Shown here piece after piece: positions 1-7,013 of a DNA stretch of 8,688 nt. The notes under the pieces are model-generated. The model did no database searches and was not told the DNA's origin. It saw only the letters and a list, made by a program, of their open reading frames with translations. This DNA is from an uncultured Bordetella sp. (GTDB taxonomy: Bacteria; Pseudomonadota; Gammaproteobacteria; Burkholderiales; Burkholderiaceae_B), in contig CALGFL010000362.1 in NCBI GenBank assembly GCA_937881145.1, positions 1 to 8,688 of the forward strand. Direction: 5' to 3'. The first letter of the stretch is position 1; each line of letters begins with the position of its first letter. A program made the translations under genes and the position numbers.

Positions 1-292
1 GGACCAGGATGCCTTGGCGAGCCAGCTCGATCTCGGTCTGCACCGAGGCTTCCTTGGCCACGCCTTCTTTTTCGGCGGCTTGCACGAAGATCTGGCGATT
101 GATCAGTTCTTCTTTGACCTGGTCGCGCAGTTGGGGCGAATCGGTGGCGCCCTGGGTGACCAGCAGCTTGACGAACTCGTCCACGTTCTTTTGCGTGATG
201 GACTTGCCGTTGACGGTGGCCACGGTCTGCGCAAAGGCAAAAGCGGGCAGGGCGACCGCGCAGGCGGCGGCCAGCATGATGATGCGTTTCAT
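1..292 (-). CDS. Parvulin-type peptidyl-prolyl cis-trans isomerase, N-terminal part (Par27-like), cut by window edge
   Basis: About 97 N-terminal residues of a secreted protein are visible; the remainder lies left of base 1. The protein starts MKRIIMLAAACAVALPAFAF and then AQTVATVNG. This is a classic Sec signal peptide, with cleavage likely after the AFA-FA-Q region near residue 21-22. The mature start (TVATVNGKSIT) is typical of PrsA/SurA/PpiC-like proteins, in which an N-terminal helical chaperone arm (here ending ...EIELARQGILV) precedes the parvulin PPIase domain. The overall look matches Par27 of Bordetella, a periplasmic chaperone/PPIase that helps outer-membrane and secreted proteins fold; that assignment is from memory of the family. 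The PPIase domain itself is not in the window, so catalysis cannot be judged. AAGGA lies 10 nt before the ATG. It follows bolA on the same strand after 58 bp and may share its transcript. Confidence 0.85.
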   Translation of the reverse strand, partial: MKRIIMLAAACAVALPAFAFAQTVATVNGKSITQKNVDEFVKLLVTQGATDSPQLRDQVKEELINRQIFVQAAEKEGVAKEASVQTEIELARQGILV

Positions 293-350
293 GTAATGCA
301 AGTCCTTGGAAGTTCTAGGAAAGGAAGGCAGAAGGCCTGTAACGAGCAAA

Positions 351-644
351 CTAATGGGCCGTGGATTGTTCGGGTGTCGTCTCTGCGGGCGACTGTGCCT
401 CGATAGCCAGCGCATGGATGGCATGGGGCATGAGATCGCTCAGGCGATCATACACCAGCCTATGGCGCGCTACGGGGGAAAGTCCCTTGAAACAGCCGGC
501 TACGATGCGTACCCGATAATGACCTGCGCCGCCCTGCGCGCCGGCGTGGCCGGCGTGCAGATGCGACTCGTCCTCGATGACGAGGCTGTCCGGCGCGAGG
601 GCGGCCAGGCGCTCGCGGATCAGTTCGACGCGATCTTCAATCAT
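351..644 (-). CDS. bolA: BolA family protein
   Basis: A 97-residue protein of normal BolA length. It carries the family core: IEDESHLHAGH (residues 23-33), GHYRVRIV (41-48), the hallmark RHRLVY (60-65), and LMPHAIHALAI (71-81) with the conserved C-terminal histidine. BolA proteins work with monothiol glutaredoxins in handling [2Fe-2S] clusters. In enterobacteria they also affect cell shape and the stress response. The cytoplasmic role and Fe-S partnership here are taken from the family, not from the sequence. The residues after about 84 (SPAETTPEQSTAH) form a polar, probably disordered tail. Its ATG overlaps the yciB stop codon as ATGA (641-644), which suggests translational coupling. Confidence 0.93.
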   Translation of the reverse strand: MIEDRVELIRERLAALAPDSLVIEDESHLHAGHAGAQGGAGHYRVRIVAGCFKGLSPVARHRLVYDRLSDLMPHAIHALAIEAQSPAETTPEQSTAH

Positions 645-1219
645 GGCGTCTTGCCCGGACCGCGATCGGCGCGAGACCCGGCCTCGTCAAGCTGCATGTG
701 GCGGCTCAGCCAGACGGACTGGCCGATCACGAACACCAGCAGGAGCCCCATCAGACCGAAGACCTTGAAGCTGACCCACTGCGCTTCGGTGAAGCGGCCC
801 GAGAAGGCGACGTACAGATTGATGAAACCGGCCGCCAGGAAGAACAGCGCCCAGCTGAGGTTGAGCTTGTTCCAGGCGGCTTCGGGCAGCGAAATCTGCT
901 GGCCCATCAGCTTGCGCATGGGGTTGCGGCCGATTATCCGGCCCCCGAGCAGCACGGCGCCGAAGATCCAGTACAGCACGGTCGGCTTCCATTTGATGAA
1001 GGCATCGTTGTGCAGCAGCAGCGTGGCGCCGCCGAACAGCACGATGACCGTGAGGTTGATCCAGTGCGTGGTCTCGATGGTTCTGCCCGTGACCTTGAGC
1101 CACACGATCTGCGCGATCGAGAGCGCCACCGCGGTCGCGGTGGCCGCGTAGATATCGGCGAACCGGTAGACGATGAAGAAGAGGATCAGCGGGAAAAGAT
1201 CGAACAGGAATTTTTTCAT
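641..1219 (-). CDS. yciB: YciB-family inner-membrane protein (septation protein A)
   Basis: A 192-residue, strongly hydrophobic protein starting MKKFLFDLFPLILFFIVYRF, the recognisable N-terminus of the YciB/IspA (septation protein A) family. About five or six membrane segments can be drawn, roughly at residues 3-20, 22-42, 52-70, 80-97, 118-137 and 149-171. Family landmarks seen include FADIYAATA, KPTVLYW, NPMRKLMGQQISLP (99-112) and WNKLNLSWALFF. The protein sits in the cytoplasmic membrane. Its loss in Shigella causes septation defects, and in E. coli it is linked to envelope synthesis and integrity; the molecular activity is unknown. The polar tail (QLDEAGSRADRGPGKTP) is cytoplasmic or extended. 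A GGAG lies about 10 nt before the ATG. It overlaps bolA by 4 bp, and a hairpin element separates it from msrB upstream. Confidence 0.92.
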   Translation of the reverse strand: MKKFLFDLFPLILFFIVYRFADIYAATATAVALSIAQIVWLKVTGRTIETTHWINLTVIVLFGGATLLLHNDAFIKWKPTVLYWIFGAVLLGGRIIGRNPMRKLMGQQISLPEAAWNKLNLSWALFFLAAGFINLYVAFSGRFTEAQWVSFKVFGLMGLLLVFVIGQSVWLSRHMQLDEAGSRADRGPGKTP

Positions 1220-1244
1220 CGCCGGACCACTCCCAAGATGAAAA

Positions 1245-1296
1245 GCGCCCCCTTGGGAGGCAGCAAGCGGCAGAGCCGCGCAGTGTGGGGGCCTTT
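1245..1296 (-). terminator. Two-level hairpin element after msrB, likely terminator and possibly a dispersed repeat
   Basis: GCCCCC at 1247-1252 pairs with GGGGGC at 1287-1292. Inside it, GCGGC (1267-1271) pairs with GCCGC (1275-1279) around an AGA loop. Read on the minus strand, the outer stem starts 6 bp after the msrB stop and is followed by GCTTTTC, so it fits an intrinsic terminator for msrB. The run CCCCCTTGGGAGGCAGC...GTGTGGGGGC also resembles hairpin elements I have seen repeated in intergenic regions of Burkholderiales genomes. That resemblance is an inference I cannot test here. Confidence 0.6.
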
Positions 1297-1298
1297 AT

Positions 1299-1697
1299 TC
1301 ATTTGCCCTCGGGTTCGAATTGCAGCGCCAGCGAATTGATGCAATAGCGCAGGCCCGTGGGCGGCGGCCCGTCGGGGAAGACGTGACCCAGGTGCGAGTC
1401 GCAGATATTGCACAGGACTTCGGTGCGGACCATGCCCAGGGTCGTGTCCTGCTCTTCGCGCACCAGGCCGGGCGCGAGGGCTTCGAAGTAGCTGGGCCAG
1501 CCGCAGCCGGCGTCGAACTTGGTGTCCGAGGCGAACAGCGCGGTGCCGCAGGCCACGCAGCGGTAGATGCCGGGCGTGAAGGTGTCCCAGTAGCGGCCGG
1601 TGAAGGCGCGTTCGGTGGCTTTTTCACGGGCGACGGAGAATTCCTGCGGCGTCAGCTGGGCGCGCCATTCGTCTTCGGTCTTGCGTATTTTGTCCAT
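1299..1697 (-). CDS. msrB: Peptide-methionine (R)-S-oxide reductase MsrB
   Basis: A 132-residue single-domain MsrB. It reduces the R-epimer of methionine sulfoxide in proteins using thioredoxin. Two zinc-binding CxxC pairs are present (CVAC, Cys47/Cys50; CNIC, Cys96/Cys99). The substrate-site motif [11 protein letters not shown] (61-71) is intact, as is [10 protein letters not shown] (102-111). The catalytic cysteine is Cys119 in RYCINSLAL, where families usually read RYCINSASL, and Cys65 may act as the resolving cysteine. There is no signal peptide, so it should be cytoplasmic. I chose the ATG at 1697 ([17 protein letters not shown]). The frame stays open upstream to a TTG at 1745, but those 16 extra residues have no family look. 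It is divergent from the transporter operon, with a 277-bp gap, and is followed by a hairpin terminator. Confidence 0.95.
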   Translation of the reverse strand: MDKIRKTEDEWRAQLTPQEFSVAREKATERAFTGRYWDTFTPGIYRCVACGTALFASDTKFDAGCGWPSYFEALAPGLVREEQDTTLGMVRTEVLCNICDSHLGHVFPDGPPPTGLRYCINSLALQFEPEGK

Positions 1698-1974
1698 GGT
1701 GTTTCTCGAAATGCCCGTCGATCCGGCGGGCGATGGCGAAGACAATCATCTTAATCCATAGGGTTCGGCCTTGCCCGGCGCGGGCGGGTTTACGCCATAT
1801 TGCATGGCCGGTCCGAAATTGATAACGTGTTAACTATATATGCCGGATTGAGTAGGGATTCGAATCTGATACAAATTGCGGCATAGGATGCTAAATTTTG
1901 TATAACATTGCGTAACCCGGCTCACTAGAAGGCCACCCGGCCATCCCACTCGAAGCCGAATAAAGGAGACAGAC
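1698..1974. promoter_or_regulatory. Divergent regulatory region between msrB and the ABC transporter operon
   Basis: This 277-bp gap has no gene. Its right half (about 1800-1912) is strikingly AT-rich against a GC-rich background. Candidate plus-strand promoters are TTGAGT (1848-1853) with TACAAA (1870-1875), spacer 16, and TTGCGG (1876-1881) with TATAAC (1901-1906), spacer 19; neither is a strong match. Two symmetric sites could bind a regulator: ATACAAA (1869-1875) with its exact inverse TTTGTAT (1897-1903), and the imperfect dyad TTGATAAC-GT-GTTAACTA (1819-1836, 6 of 8 matching). A GCCCG/CGGGC hairpin lies at 1773-1785. A good Shine-Dalgarno, AAGGAG (1963-1968), sits 6 nt before the ATG at 1975. 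Presence of regulation is inferred. Confidence 0.5.
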
Positions 1975-3156
1975 ATGACCAAGCGTACCGGCGCCTGCGC
2001 CGCCTCGGGCTTGAAGAAAATCGTTGCCGTCGTGGCGCTGGCCCTGCCCCTGGCGGCGGCGGCCCAGGTCAAGATCGGCCTGACGCTGTCCGAGACCGGC
2101 CCGGCCGCATCGCTGGGCATTCCCGAGCGTAACGCCGCGGCCTTGCTGCCCACCGAGGCGGACGGCCAGAAGATCCAATGGATCGTGCTCGACGACGGCA
2201 CCGACACCACCACGGCGGTGCGCAACGCGCGCAAGCTGGCCACGGAAGACAATGTCGACGTGCTGATCGGCTCTTCGGTCACGCCCAGCTCTCTGGCCAT
2301 GGTCGACGTGGCGGCCGAGCTCAAGGTGCCGCTGATCAGCGTGGCGGCCAGCGCCGCCATCGTTTCGCCCATGGACGACAAGCGCCACTGGGTCTTCAAG
2401 ACGCCGCAGAACGATAACCTCATGGCCAGTGCGCTGGCCGATGCCATGGCCAAGGCCAAGATCAAGACCCTGGGCTTCATCGGCTTTGCCGACGCCTACG
2501 GCGACAGCTGGCTCAAAGAGATGAAGGCCGCCGCCGAGCCCAAGGGCATCAAGGTCGTCGACGTCGAAAAATACGGCCGCACCGACACCTCCGTCACCGG
2601 CCAGGTGCTCAAGCTGGTGGCGGCGCATCCCGATGCCGTCCTGATCGCCGGCGCCGGTACGCCTTCGGCGCTGCCGCAGCGCGAACTCAAGGCCCGCGGC
2701 TACGCCGGCCAGATCTACCAGACCCACGGCGCGGCCAACAACGATGTGCTGCGCGTCTGCGGCAAGGATTGCAACGGCATGCTGCTGCCGGCCGGCCCGC
2801 TGCTGGTGGGCGCGCAATTGCCCGACAGCAACCCGGTCAAGAAATCGGCCATGGTCTTCGTCAACGCCTATGAAGCCAAGTACGGCGCCGGCTCGCTCAG
2901 CACCTTCGGCGGCCACGTCTGGGATGCCGGCCAGTTGATCCTGGATGCGTTGCCCAAGGCGCTGAAGACGGGCGCCAAGCCGGGCACGCCGGCTTTCCGC
3001 TCGGCCATGCGCGATGCCATCGAGCAAACCAAGAACCTGCCGGCTTCGCAGGGCGTGTTCACCATGAGCCCCACCGATCACGCCGGCCTGGATGACCGCG
3101 CGCGCGTCATCGTCAAGGTCGTGGACGGCAAGTGGGTCTATCAGCCTGATCTGTAA
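1975..3156 (+). CDS. ABC transporter periplasmic substrate-binding protein, branched-chain amino acid (LivK) type
   Basis: A 393-residue type I periplasmic binding protein of the Leu/Ile/Val (HAAT) family. It captures the substrate in the periplasm and delivers it to the permeases encoded next. Residues 1-30 are a Sec signal (KK at 14-15, then IVAVVALALPLAAAA), with cleavage predicted before Gln31. There is no lipobox, so it is soluble. The mature protein begins VKIGLTLSETGPAASLGIPE, the usual first strand and ligand loop. VLIGSSVTPSSLAMVDVAAE (96-115) and PLISVAAS (119-126) form the characteristic serine/threonine ligand-contact region, and FADAYGDSW (171-179) opens the second lobe. Cys262 and Cys266 could form a disulfide. 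The substrate may be a branched-chain amino acid, but the family also carries amides, urea and aromatic acids, so I leave it open. The start has a strong AAGGAG. It leads an operon in which a palindrome separates it from livH. Confidence 0.9.
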   Translation: MTKRTGACAASGLKKIVAVVALALPLAAAAQVKIGLTLSETGPAASLGIPERNAAALLPTEADGQKIQWIVLDDGTDTTTAVRNARKLATEDNVDVLIGSSVTPSSLAMVDVAAELKVPLISVAASAAIVSPMDDKRHWVFKTPQNDNLMASALADAMAKAKIKTLGFIGFADAYGDSWLKEMKAAAEPKGIKVVDVEKYGRTDTSVTGQVLKLVAAHPDAVLIAGAGTPSALPQRELKARGYAGQIYQTHGAANNDVLRVCGKDCNGMLLPAGPLLVGAQLPDSNPVKKSAMVFVNAYEAKYGAGSLSTFGGHVWDAGQLILDALPKALKTGAKPGTPAFRSAMRDAIEQTKNLPASQGVFTMSPTDHAGLDDRARVIVKVVDGKWVYQPDL

Positions 3157-3167
3157 GCAGGCCATCG

Positions 3168-3197
3168 AGTACGCCGCCCCGATCGGGGCGGCGTACT
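3168..3197 (+). terminator. Perfect 30-bp palindrome after the binding-protein gene (attenuator or mRNA-stabilising hairpin)
   Basis: AGTACGCCGCCCC (3168-3180) and GGGGCGGCGTACT (3185-3197) pair without a mismatch around GATC, 11 bp after the stop codon of the binding-protein gene. Only TTTG follows, so the U-tract is poor. In binding-protein operons such a hairpin commonly lets the first gene be expressed above the membrane components, through partial termination or protection of the upstream mRNA end. The remainder of the gap to livH (3198-3307) shows no convincing promoter or gene. Confidence 0.75.
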
Positions 3198-3307
3198 TTG
3201 CCTGGGGCAGGTCCCGGGCAAAACGCTCCCTTTTTCGAACTGACCGGACTGCAGGCATGGCCGGGCGCACGGGGGCATCCCTTCATGAAAGACGATAGAA
3301 AAACAAC

Positions 3308-4345
3308 GTGGACTTCTCCATTGCACTGATCCTGCTGCAGGACGGCATCGTCAACGGCGCCATCTATGCCCTGTTGGGCATGGCGCTGGTGCTGGCGTTC
3401 GCCGTCACGCGCGTCATCTTCATCCCCCAGGGGGAGTTCGTGGCCTTCGGCGCGCTCACGCTGGCCTTGCTGACCAGCGGCCAGGTGCCGGGCACGGCGT
3501 ATCTGCTGCCGGTGCTGGGGCTGATCGTCCTGGCGCTGGAGGTGGTCCGGGCCCTGCGCAGCGGTTCGTGGTCCGCGATACCGGGGATCGCGATCGGCTG
3601 CGTGGCGCTGCCGCTGGTTTTGCTGTGGCTGGTGCGCGGCTATGCCGGCCCCGATACCTCGGTGTGGGTCGACATGCTGCTGACCCTGCTGCTGGTGGTG
3701 CCCATGGGGCCCATGATCTATCGCATCGTGTATAGCCCGCTGGCCGAGGCCTCGGTGCTGGTGCTGCTCATCGTGTCGGTGGCCGTGCACTTCGCGCTGG
3801 TCGGGCTGGGCCTGATCGTCTTCGGCGCCGAAGGTTGGCGTGCCCCGACCTTCATCGACGGCCAGGTCAACCTGGGGTTCATGACCTGGTCGGCGCAGAG
3901 CCTGTTCGCGGTGGCCGTGTGCGCGCTGCTCATCGTGGCGCTGTGGTTCTTCTTCAGCAAGACGCTGTATGGCCGCGCCCTGCGCGCCACAGCCGTGAAC
4001 CGGCGCGGCGCGCGGCTGGTGGGCATCAGCACCGCCGTGTCGGGCGGTTTGACCTTCACGCTAGCCGCGGCCATCGGCGCGGTGTCGGGCATCCTGATCG
4101 CGCCCATCACCACTGTCTACTACGACACGGGCTTTCTGGTCGGCCTGAAGGGCTTCGTGGCCGGCATCATCGGCGGGCTGGCCAGCTACCCGGTGGCGGC
4201 CGCCGGCGCGCTGCTGGTGGGCATCCTGGAGTCGTTTTCCTCGTTCTGGGCCAGCGCCTATAAAGAGGTCATCGTGTTCACGCTGATCATCCCGGTGCTG
4301 GTCTGGCGTTCGTTCAACCATCGCTCTACGGATGACGAAGAATGA
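3308..4345 (+). CDS. Branched-chain amino acid type ABC transporter permease (LivH-like)
   Basis: A 345-residue integral membrane protein forming one half of the importer's transmembrane channel. The N-terminus ([23 protein letters not shown]) matches LivH, as do [19 protein letters not shown] (144-162) and the cytoplasmic coupling loop [19 protein letters not shown] (222-240), which should dock on an ATPase. Later segments include [16 protein letters not shown] and [27 protein letters not shown] (279-305). It is longer than the roughly 290-310 residues usual for LivH. The extra length lies in the stretch around 60-130, which holds additional hydrophobic segments, and the common NFAHG motif reads FIPQG (38-42). 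The start is GTG at 3308 with only a weak upstream GATAGA; no other in-frame start suits the family. It overlaps the next gene by ATGA. Confidence 0.88.
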   Translation: MDFSIALILLQDGIVNGAIYALLGMALVLAFAVTRVIFIPQGEFVAFGALTLALLTSGQVPGTAYLLPVLGLIVLALEVVRALRSGSWSAIPGIAIGCVALPLVLLWLVRGYAGPDTSVWVDMLLTLLLVVPMGPMIYRIVYSPLAEASVLVLLIVSVAVHFALVGLGLIVFGAEGWRAPTFIDGQVNLGFMTWSAQSLFAVAVCALLIVALWFFFSKTLYGRALRATAVNRRGARLVGISTAVSGGLTFTLAAAIGAVSGILIAPITTVYYDTGFLVGLKGFVAGIIGGLASYPVAAAGALLVGILESFSSFWASAYKEVIVFTLIIPVLVWRSFNHRSTDDEE

Positions 4346-6186
4346 GCGCCGCCAAGACCGCCAAGAATCGCATCGCACTGCTGGTCTTTCTCGTCGTCCT
4401 GGTCGGGCTGCCGCTCGCGCCCGCGACGCCCGAATTCTGGCTTACCGAACTCAACTACATCGGCCTGGCCGCCCTGGTGGCCATGGGCCTGATGCTCCTG
4501 ACCGGCGTGGCCGGCCTGACGTCCTTCGGGCAGGCGGCCTTCGTCGGACTGGGCGCCTACACCACCGCCTATCTCACCACGCACCACGGCATCTCGCCGT
4601 GGCTGGGCCTGGCGGCGGGGCTGGCGTTGACCGGCGTGGTGGCCTGGCTGCTGGGCTTGATCACCCTGCGGCTGTCGGGCCATTACCTGCCGCTGGGCAC
4701 GATCGCCTGGGGCTTGTCGCTGTATTACCTGTTCGGCAACATTCAAGCGCTGGGCGAGCACAATGGCATTCCCGGCATCGTACCCATCTCGTTCTTCGGC
4801 ATATCCCTGCTGAAGGGGCGGTACATGTTCTTCCTGATCTGGGCCTGCGTGCTGCTGGCGGCCTGGGCCAGCAGCAACCTGCTCGATTCGCGTCCGGGGC
4901 GTGCCATCCGCGCGCTCAAGAACGGCGCCCACATGGCCGAGTCCATGGGCGTCAATACCGCTTCGTACAAGATCGTCATCTTCGTCTGGGCCGCGCTCCT
5001 GGCCGCTTTGTCGGGCTGGCTCTACGCGCATATGGAGCGCACGGTCAGCCCCAGTCCGTTCAGCCTGTCGGTCGGCATCGAATACCTGTTCATGGTGGTG
5101 GTGGGCGGCTCGAGCAGCGTGTGGGGCGCCTTGCTGGGGGCCGCGTTCATCCTGGTCGTCAAGGACCAGCTGCAGAATCTGCTGCCGCTCATATTGCATT
5201 CCCAATCCAACTTCGAGCTCATCGGCTTTGGCATCCTGATGATCCTGATGCTGCAGTACGCCAGCAACGGCCTGTGGCCACTGGTGTCGGGCTGGTGGGC
5301 GCGCCTGGGCAACGGCGGGTCGCGCCGGGGTGGCGAGGCGCCCGCTCAAGCGCCGGCCCTGCCGCACCGCGCGCGGCCGCAGGCGGGACAGCAGGTCCTC
5401 GAAGTCACCGGCCTGCGCAAGGAGTTCGGCGGACTGGTGGCGGTCAACGATATTTCCTTCAGCATGCGCGCCGGCGAGATCATGGGCCTGATCGGCCCCA
5501 ATGGCGCAGGCAAGAGCACGACCTTCAATCTGGTCAGCGGCGTGATACCGGCCACGCGCGGCCAGGTGCGCTTCCTGGGTGAAAGCATCGGCGGCCTGTC
5601 GGCGCGCAGCATCGCCACGCGCGGCGTGGGCCGCACCTTCCAGCACGTGCAGTTGCTGCCCACCATGAGCGTGCTCGAGAACGTGGCCCTGGGCGCGCAT
5701 CAGCGCAACCACGTGGGCGTGCTCGCGGGCGCCCTGCACATCGACCGTGCACGCGAAGCGCAATTGCTGCACGAAGCCGCGCTGCAGCTACAGCGCGTGG
5801 GCCTGGGCGACTACCTGTACGAGCAGGCCGGCAACCTGGCCCTGGGCCGGCAGCGCATTCTGGAAATCGCGCGGGCGCTGGCTTGCGACCCGGTCCTGCT
5901 GCTGCTGGACGAACCCGCGGCGGGCCTGCGCTACAAAGAAAAGCAGGAACTGGCCCAGGTGCTCGAGCAGTTGCGCGACGAGGGCCTGAGCATTCTGCTG
6001 GTGGAGCACGATATGGATTTCGTCATGCGACTGACCAACCATCTGGTGGTGATGGATTTCGGCACCAAGCTGGCCGAAGGCCCGCCGGCCGAGGTTCGCG
6101 AGAACCCCGTGGTGCTGCAAGCCTATCTGGGCGGTATCGACGACGATCTGCCCGAATCGCTGCGCGGGGCGGAGGTGCAGGGATGA
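4342..6186 (+). CDS. Fused ABC permease-ATPase (LivM-LivG type)
   Basis: One 614-residue polypeptide joins a LivM permease (about 1-320) to a LivG ATPase (about 352-600) through a basic, Ala/Pro/Gly-rich linker (321-350). The permease half shows [21 protein letters not shown] (49-69), [12 protein letters not shown] (113-124), the coupling loop [21 protein letters not shown] (183-203) and [20 protein letters not shown] (251-270). The ATPase half shows Walker A GPNGAGKS (385-392, Lys391), Q-loop Gln434 in RTFQHVQL, Walker B LLLLDEP (519-525, Glu524) and switch His556 in LVEHDMDF. The ABC signature reads LALGR (499-503) rather than LSGGQ/LSYGQ. The fusion fixes one ATPase to its permease. Such fusions are known in Burkholderiales. 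The ATG overlaps the livH stop and its own stop overlaps livF. Confidence 0.92.
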   Translation: MSAAKTAKNRIALLVFLVVLVGLPLAPATPEFWLTELNYIGLAALVAMGLMLLTGVAGLTSFGQAAFVGLGAYTTAYLTTHHGISPWLGLAAGLALTGVVAWLLGLITLRLSGHYLPLGTIAWGLSLYYLFGNIQALGEHNGIPGIVPISFFGISLLKGRYMFFLIWACVLLAAWASSNLLDSRPGRAIRALKNGAHMAESMGVNTASYKIVIFVWAALLAALSGWLYAHMERTVSPSPFSLSVGIEYLFMVVVGGSSSVWGALLGAAFILVVKDQLQNLLPLILHSQSNFELIGFGILMILMLQYASNGLWPLVSGWWARLGNGGSRRGGEAPAQAPALPHRARPQAGQQVLEVTGLRKEFGGLVAVNDISFSMRAGEIMGLIGPNGAGKSTTFNLVSGVIPATRGQVRFLGESIGGLSARSIATRGVGRTFQHVQLLPTMSVLENVALGAHQRNHVGVLAGALHIDRAREAQLLHEAALQLQRVGLGDYLYEQAGNLALGRQRILEIARALACDPVLLLLDEPAAGLRYKEKQELAQVLEQLRDEGLSILLVEHDMDFVMRLTNHLVVMDFGTKLAEGPPAEVRENPVVLQAYLGGIDDDLPESLRGAEVQG

Positions 6187-6923
6187 GCCCCATACTCGAA
6201 GTGCAGGATCTCTCGGCTCGCTACGGCAAGGTGGGCGCCCTGGTCGGCGCCTCGCTGTCGGTGCCGGCGGGCAGCATCGTCACCGTGATCGGCGCCAACG
6301 GCGCGGGCAAGTCCACGCTGCTCAACGCGGTGATGGGTTCGCTGCCGCAAACCGGCCACGCCAGCGGCGCGGTGCGCTACGACGGCGGCGACGTGCGCGG
6401 CTGGAAGGCCGAGCGCCGCGTCGCGGCCGGCATGTCGCTGGTGCCCGAAAAGCGCGAGCTGTTCGGCACCATGTCGGTGGAAGACAACCTGCTGCTGGGC
6501 GGCTTTCGCCGCTATCGGGCGCGCGAAAGCGGCTGGAAGAGCACGCTGGACGAGGTCTACGACCTGTTCCCGCGTCTGCGCGAGCGCCGCGCGCAAGAGG
6601 CCGGCACGCTGTCGGGCGGCGAGCGCCAGATGCTGGCCGTGGGTCGCGCCCTTATGGCCAAGCCGCGCCTGCTGATGCTGGACGAGCCCAGCCTGGGCCT
6701 GGCTCCGCGCATTGTGCGCGAGATCTTCCACATCATCGCGCGCCTGCGCCAGACGGGCGTGGCGATTCTCCTGGTCGAGCAGAATGCCCGGGCGGCCTTG
6801 CAGGTGGCCGACTACGGCTATGTGTTGGAAACCGGCGAGATCGCGCTGCACGGCCCGGCCCACGATCTGGCGGACAACCCGCGGGTTATCGAAAGCTACC
6901 TGGGGTTGGGCAGGAGCGCCTAG
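6183..6923 (+). CDS. ABC transporter ATP-binding protein (LivF-like)
   Basis: A 246-residue cytoplasmic ATPase, the second nucleotide-binding subunit of the importer. It should pair with the ATPase half of the fused protein and act on the LivH-type permease. All motifs are canonical: Walker A GANGAGKS (37-44), a Q-loop region with [17 protein letters not shown] (87-103, typical of LivF, where Pro-Glu stands in place of the usual Gln), signature LSGGERQM (143-150), Walker B LLMLDEP (163-169, Glu168), the LGLAP that follows, and VEQNARAAL (198-206), where LivF proteins carry Gln in place of the switch His. The frame is open far upstream, but the ATG at 6183 gives the correct family N-terminus ([15 protein letters not shown]). 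A full GGAGGT Shine-Dalgarno (6171-6176) lies 6 nt before it. Confidence 0.94.
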   Translation: MSPILEVQDLSARYGKVGALVGASLSVPAGSIVTVIGANGAGKSTLLNAVMGSLPQTGHASGAVRYDGGDVRGWKAERRVAAGMSLVPEKRELFGTMSVEDNLLLGGFRRYRARESGWKSTLDEVYDLFPRLRERRAQEAGTLSGGERQMLAVGRALMAKPRLLMLDEPSLGLAPRIVREIFHIIARLRQTGVAILLVEQNARAALQVADYGYVLETGEIALHGPAHDLADNPRVIESYLGLGRSA

Positions 6924-6938
6924 GCCTGTTGTTTTTTT
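6909..6938 (+). terminator. Possible intrinsic terminator of the transporter operon
   Basis: CAGG (6911-6914) pairs with CCTG (6925-6928), extended outward by two G-T pairs, and is followed by TTG and seven consecutive Ts (6932-6938). The stem is short, the loop is 10 nt, and the hairpin overlaps the livF stop codon. The T-run at the end of an operon makes termination plausible but not certain. Confidence 0.4.
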
Positions 6939-6972
6939 GACTGGCGAATCACGGCGGGCGACCCCGTGGCGC

Positions 6973-7003
6973 TTGACTTGGAGTTCACTCGAAGTCCCAA
7001 CCT
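6973..7003 (+). promoter_or_regulatory. MerR-type promoter/operator (long spacer with dyad)
   Basis: A TTGACT -35 box (6973-6978) runs into a dyad, GACTTGGAGT-TC-ACTCGAAGTC (6975-6996), whose halves match at 9 of 10 positions. Placing the -10 at CAACCT (6998-7003) gives a 19-bp spacer, the stretched spacing that MerR-family activators correct by twisting DNA. The half-site CTTGGAGT is close to operators known for the SoxR/CueR/NmlR-like branches of the family. The -10 itself is weak, as expected if activation is required. The next gene is a MerR regulator starting at 7014, so autoregulation of a merR-CMD operon is the natural reading. Confidence 0.75.
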
Positions 7004-7013
7004 TGAGTCCGTC

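Noticed and set aside
1698..1745. TTG start extending MsrB by 16 residues
   Set aside because: The added residues are Ser/Pro/Gly-rich, not a signal peptide and not family-like; the ATG at 1697 gives standard MsrB length.
1891..3270. Open frame of 459 codons antisense to the binding-protein gene
   Set aside because: Composition (Gly/Arg/Ala/His/Gln-rich, no domain) is the usual mirror of a GC-rich gene, and the plus-strand gene has a clear family match, signal peptide and ribosome site.
3285..3329. 14-residue ATG frame overlapping the livH start, a possible leader peptide
   Set aside because: Weak upstream ribosome site, no repeated regulatory codons and no alternative hairpins around it; probably chance.
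4258..5772. Open frame of 504 codons antisense to the fused permease-ATPase
   Set aside because: Rich in Gln, Arg, His and Ala without recognisable motifs; the sense strand carries all ABC motifs, so this is a reading-frame shadow.
6950..6968. CACGG...CCGTG inverted repeat before the MerR promoter
   Set aside because: Only 5 bp with a 9-nt loop; common by chance in GC-rich DNA.
6966..7013. Upstream GTG extending MerR by 16 residues
   Set aside because: It lies before the -35 box and operator, and the added residues do not resemble MerR N-termini, whereas the ATG at 7014 gives the canonical LTIGQVA start.
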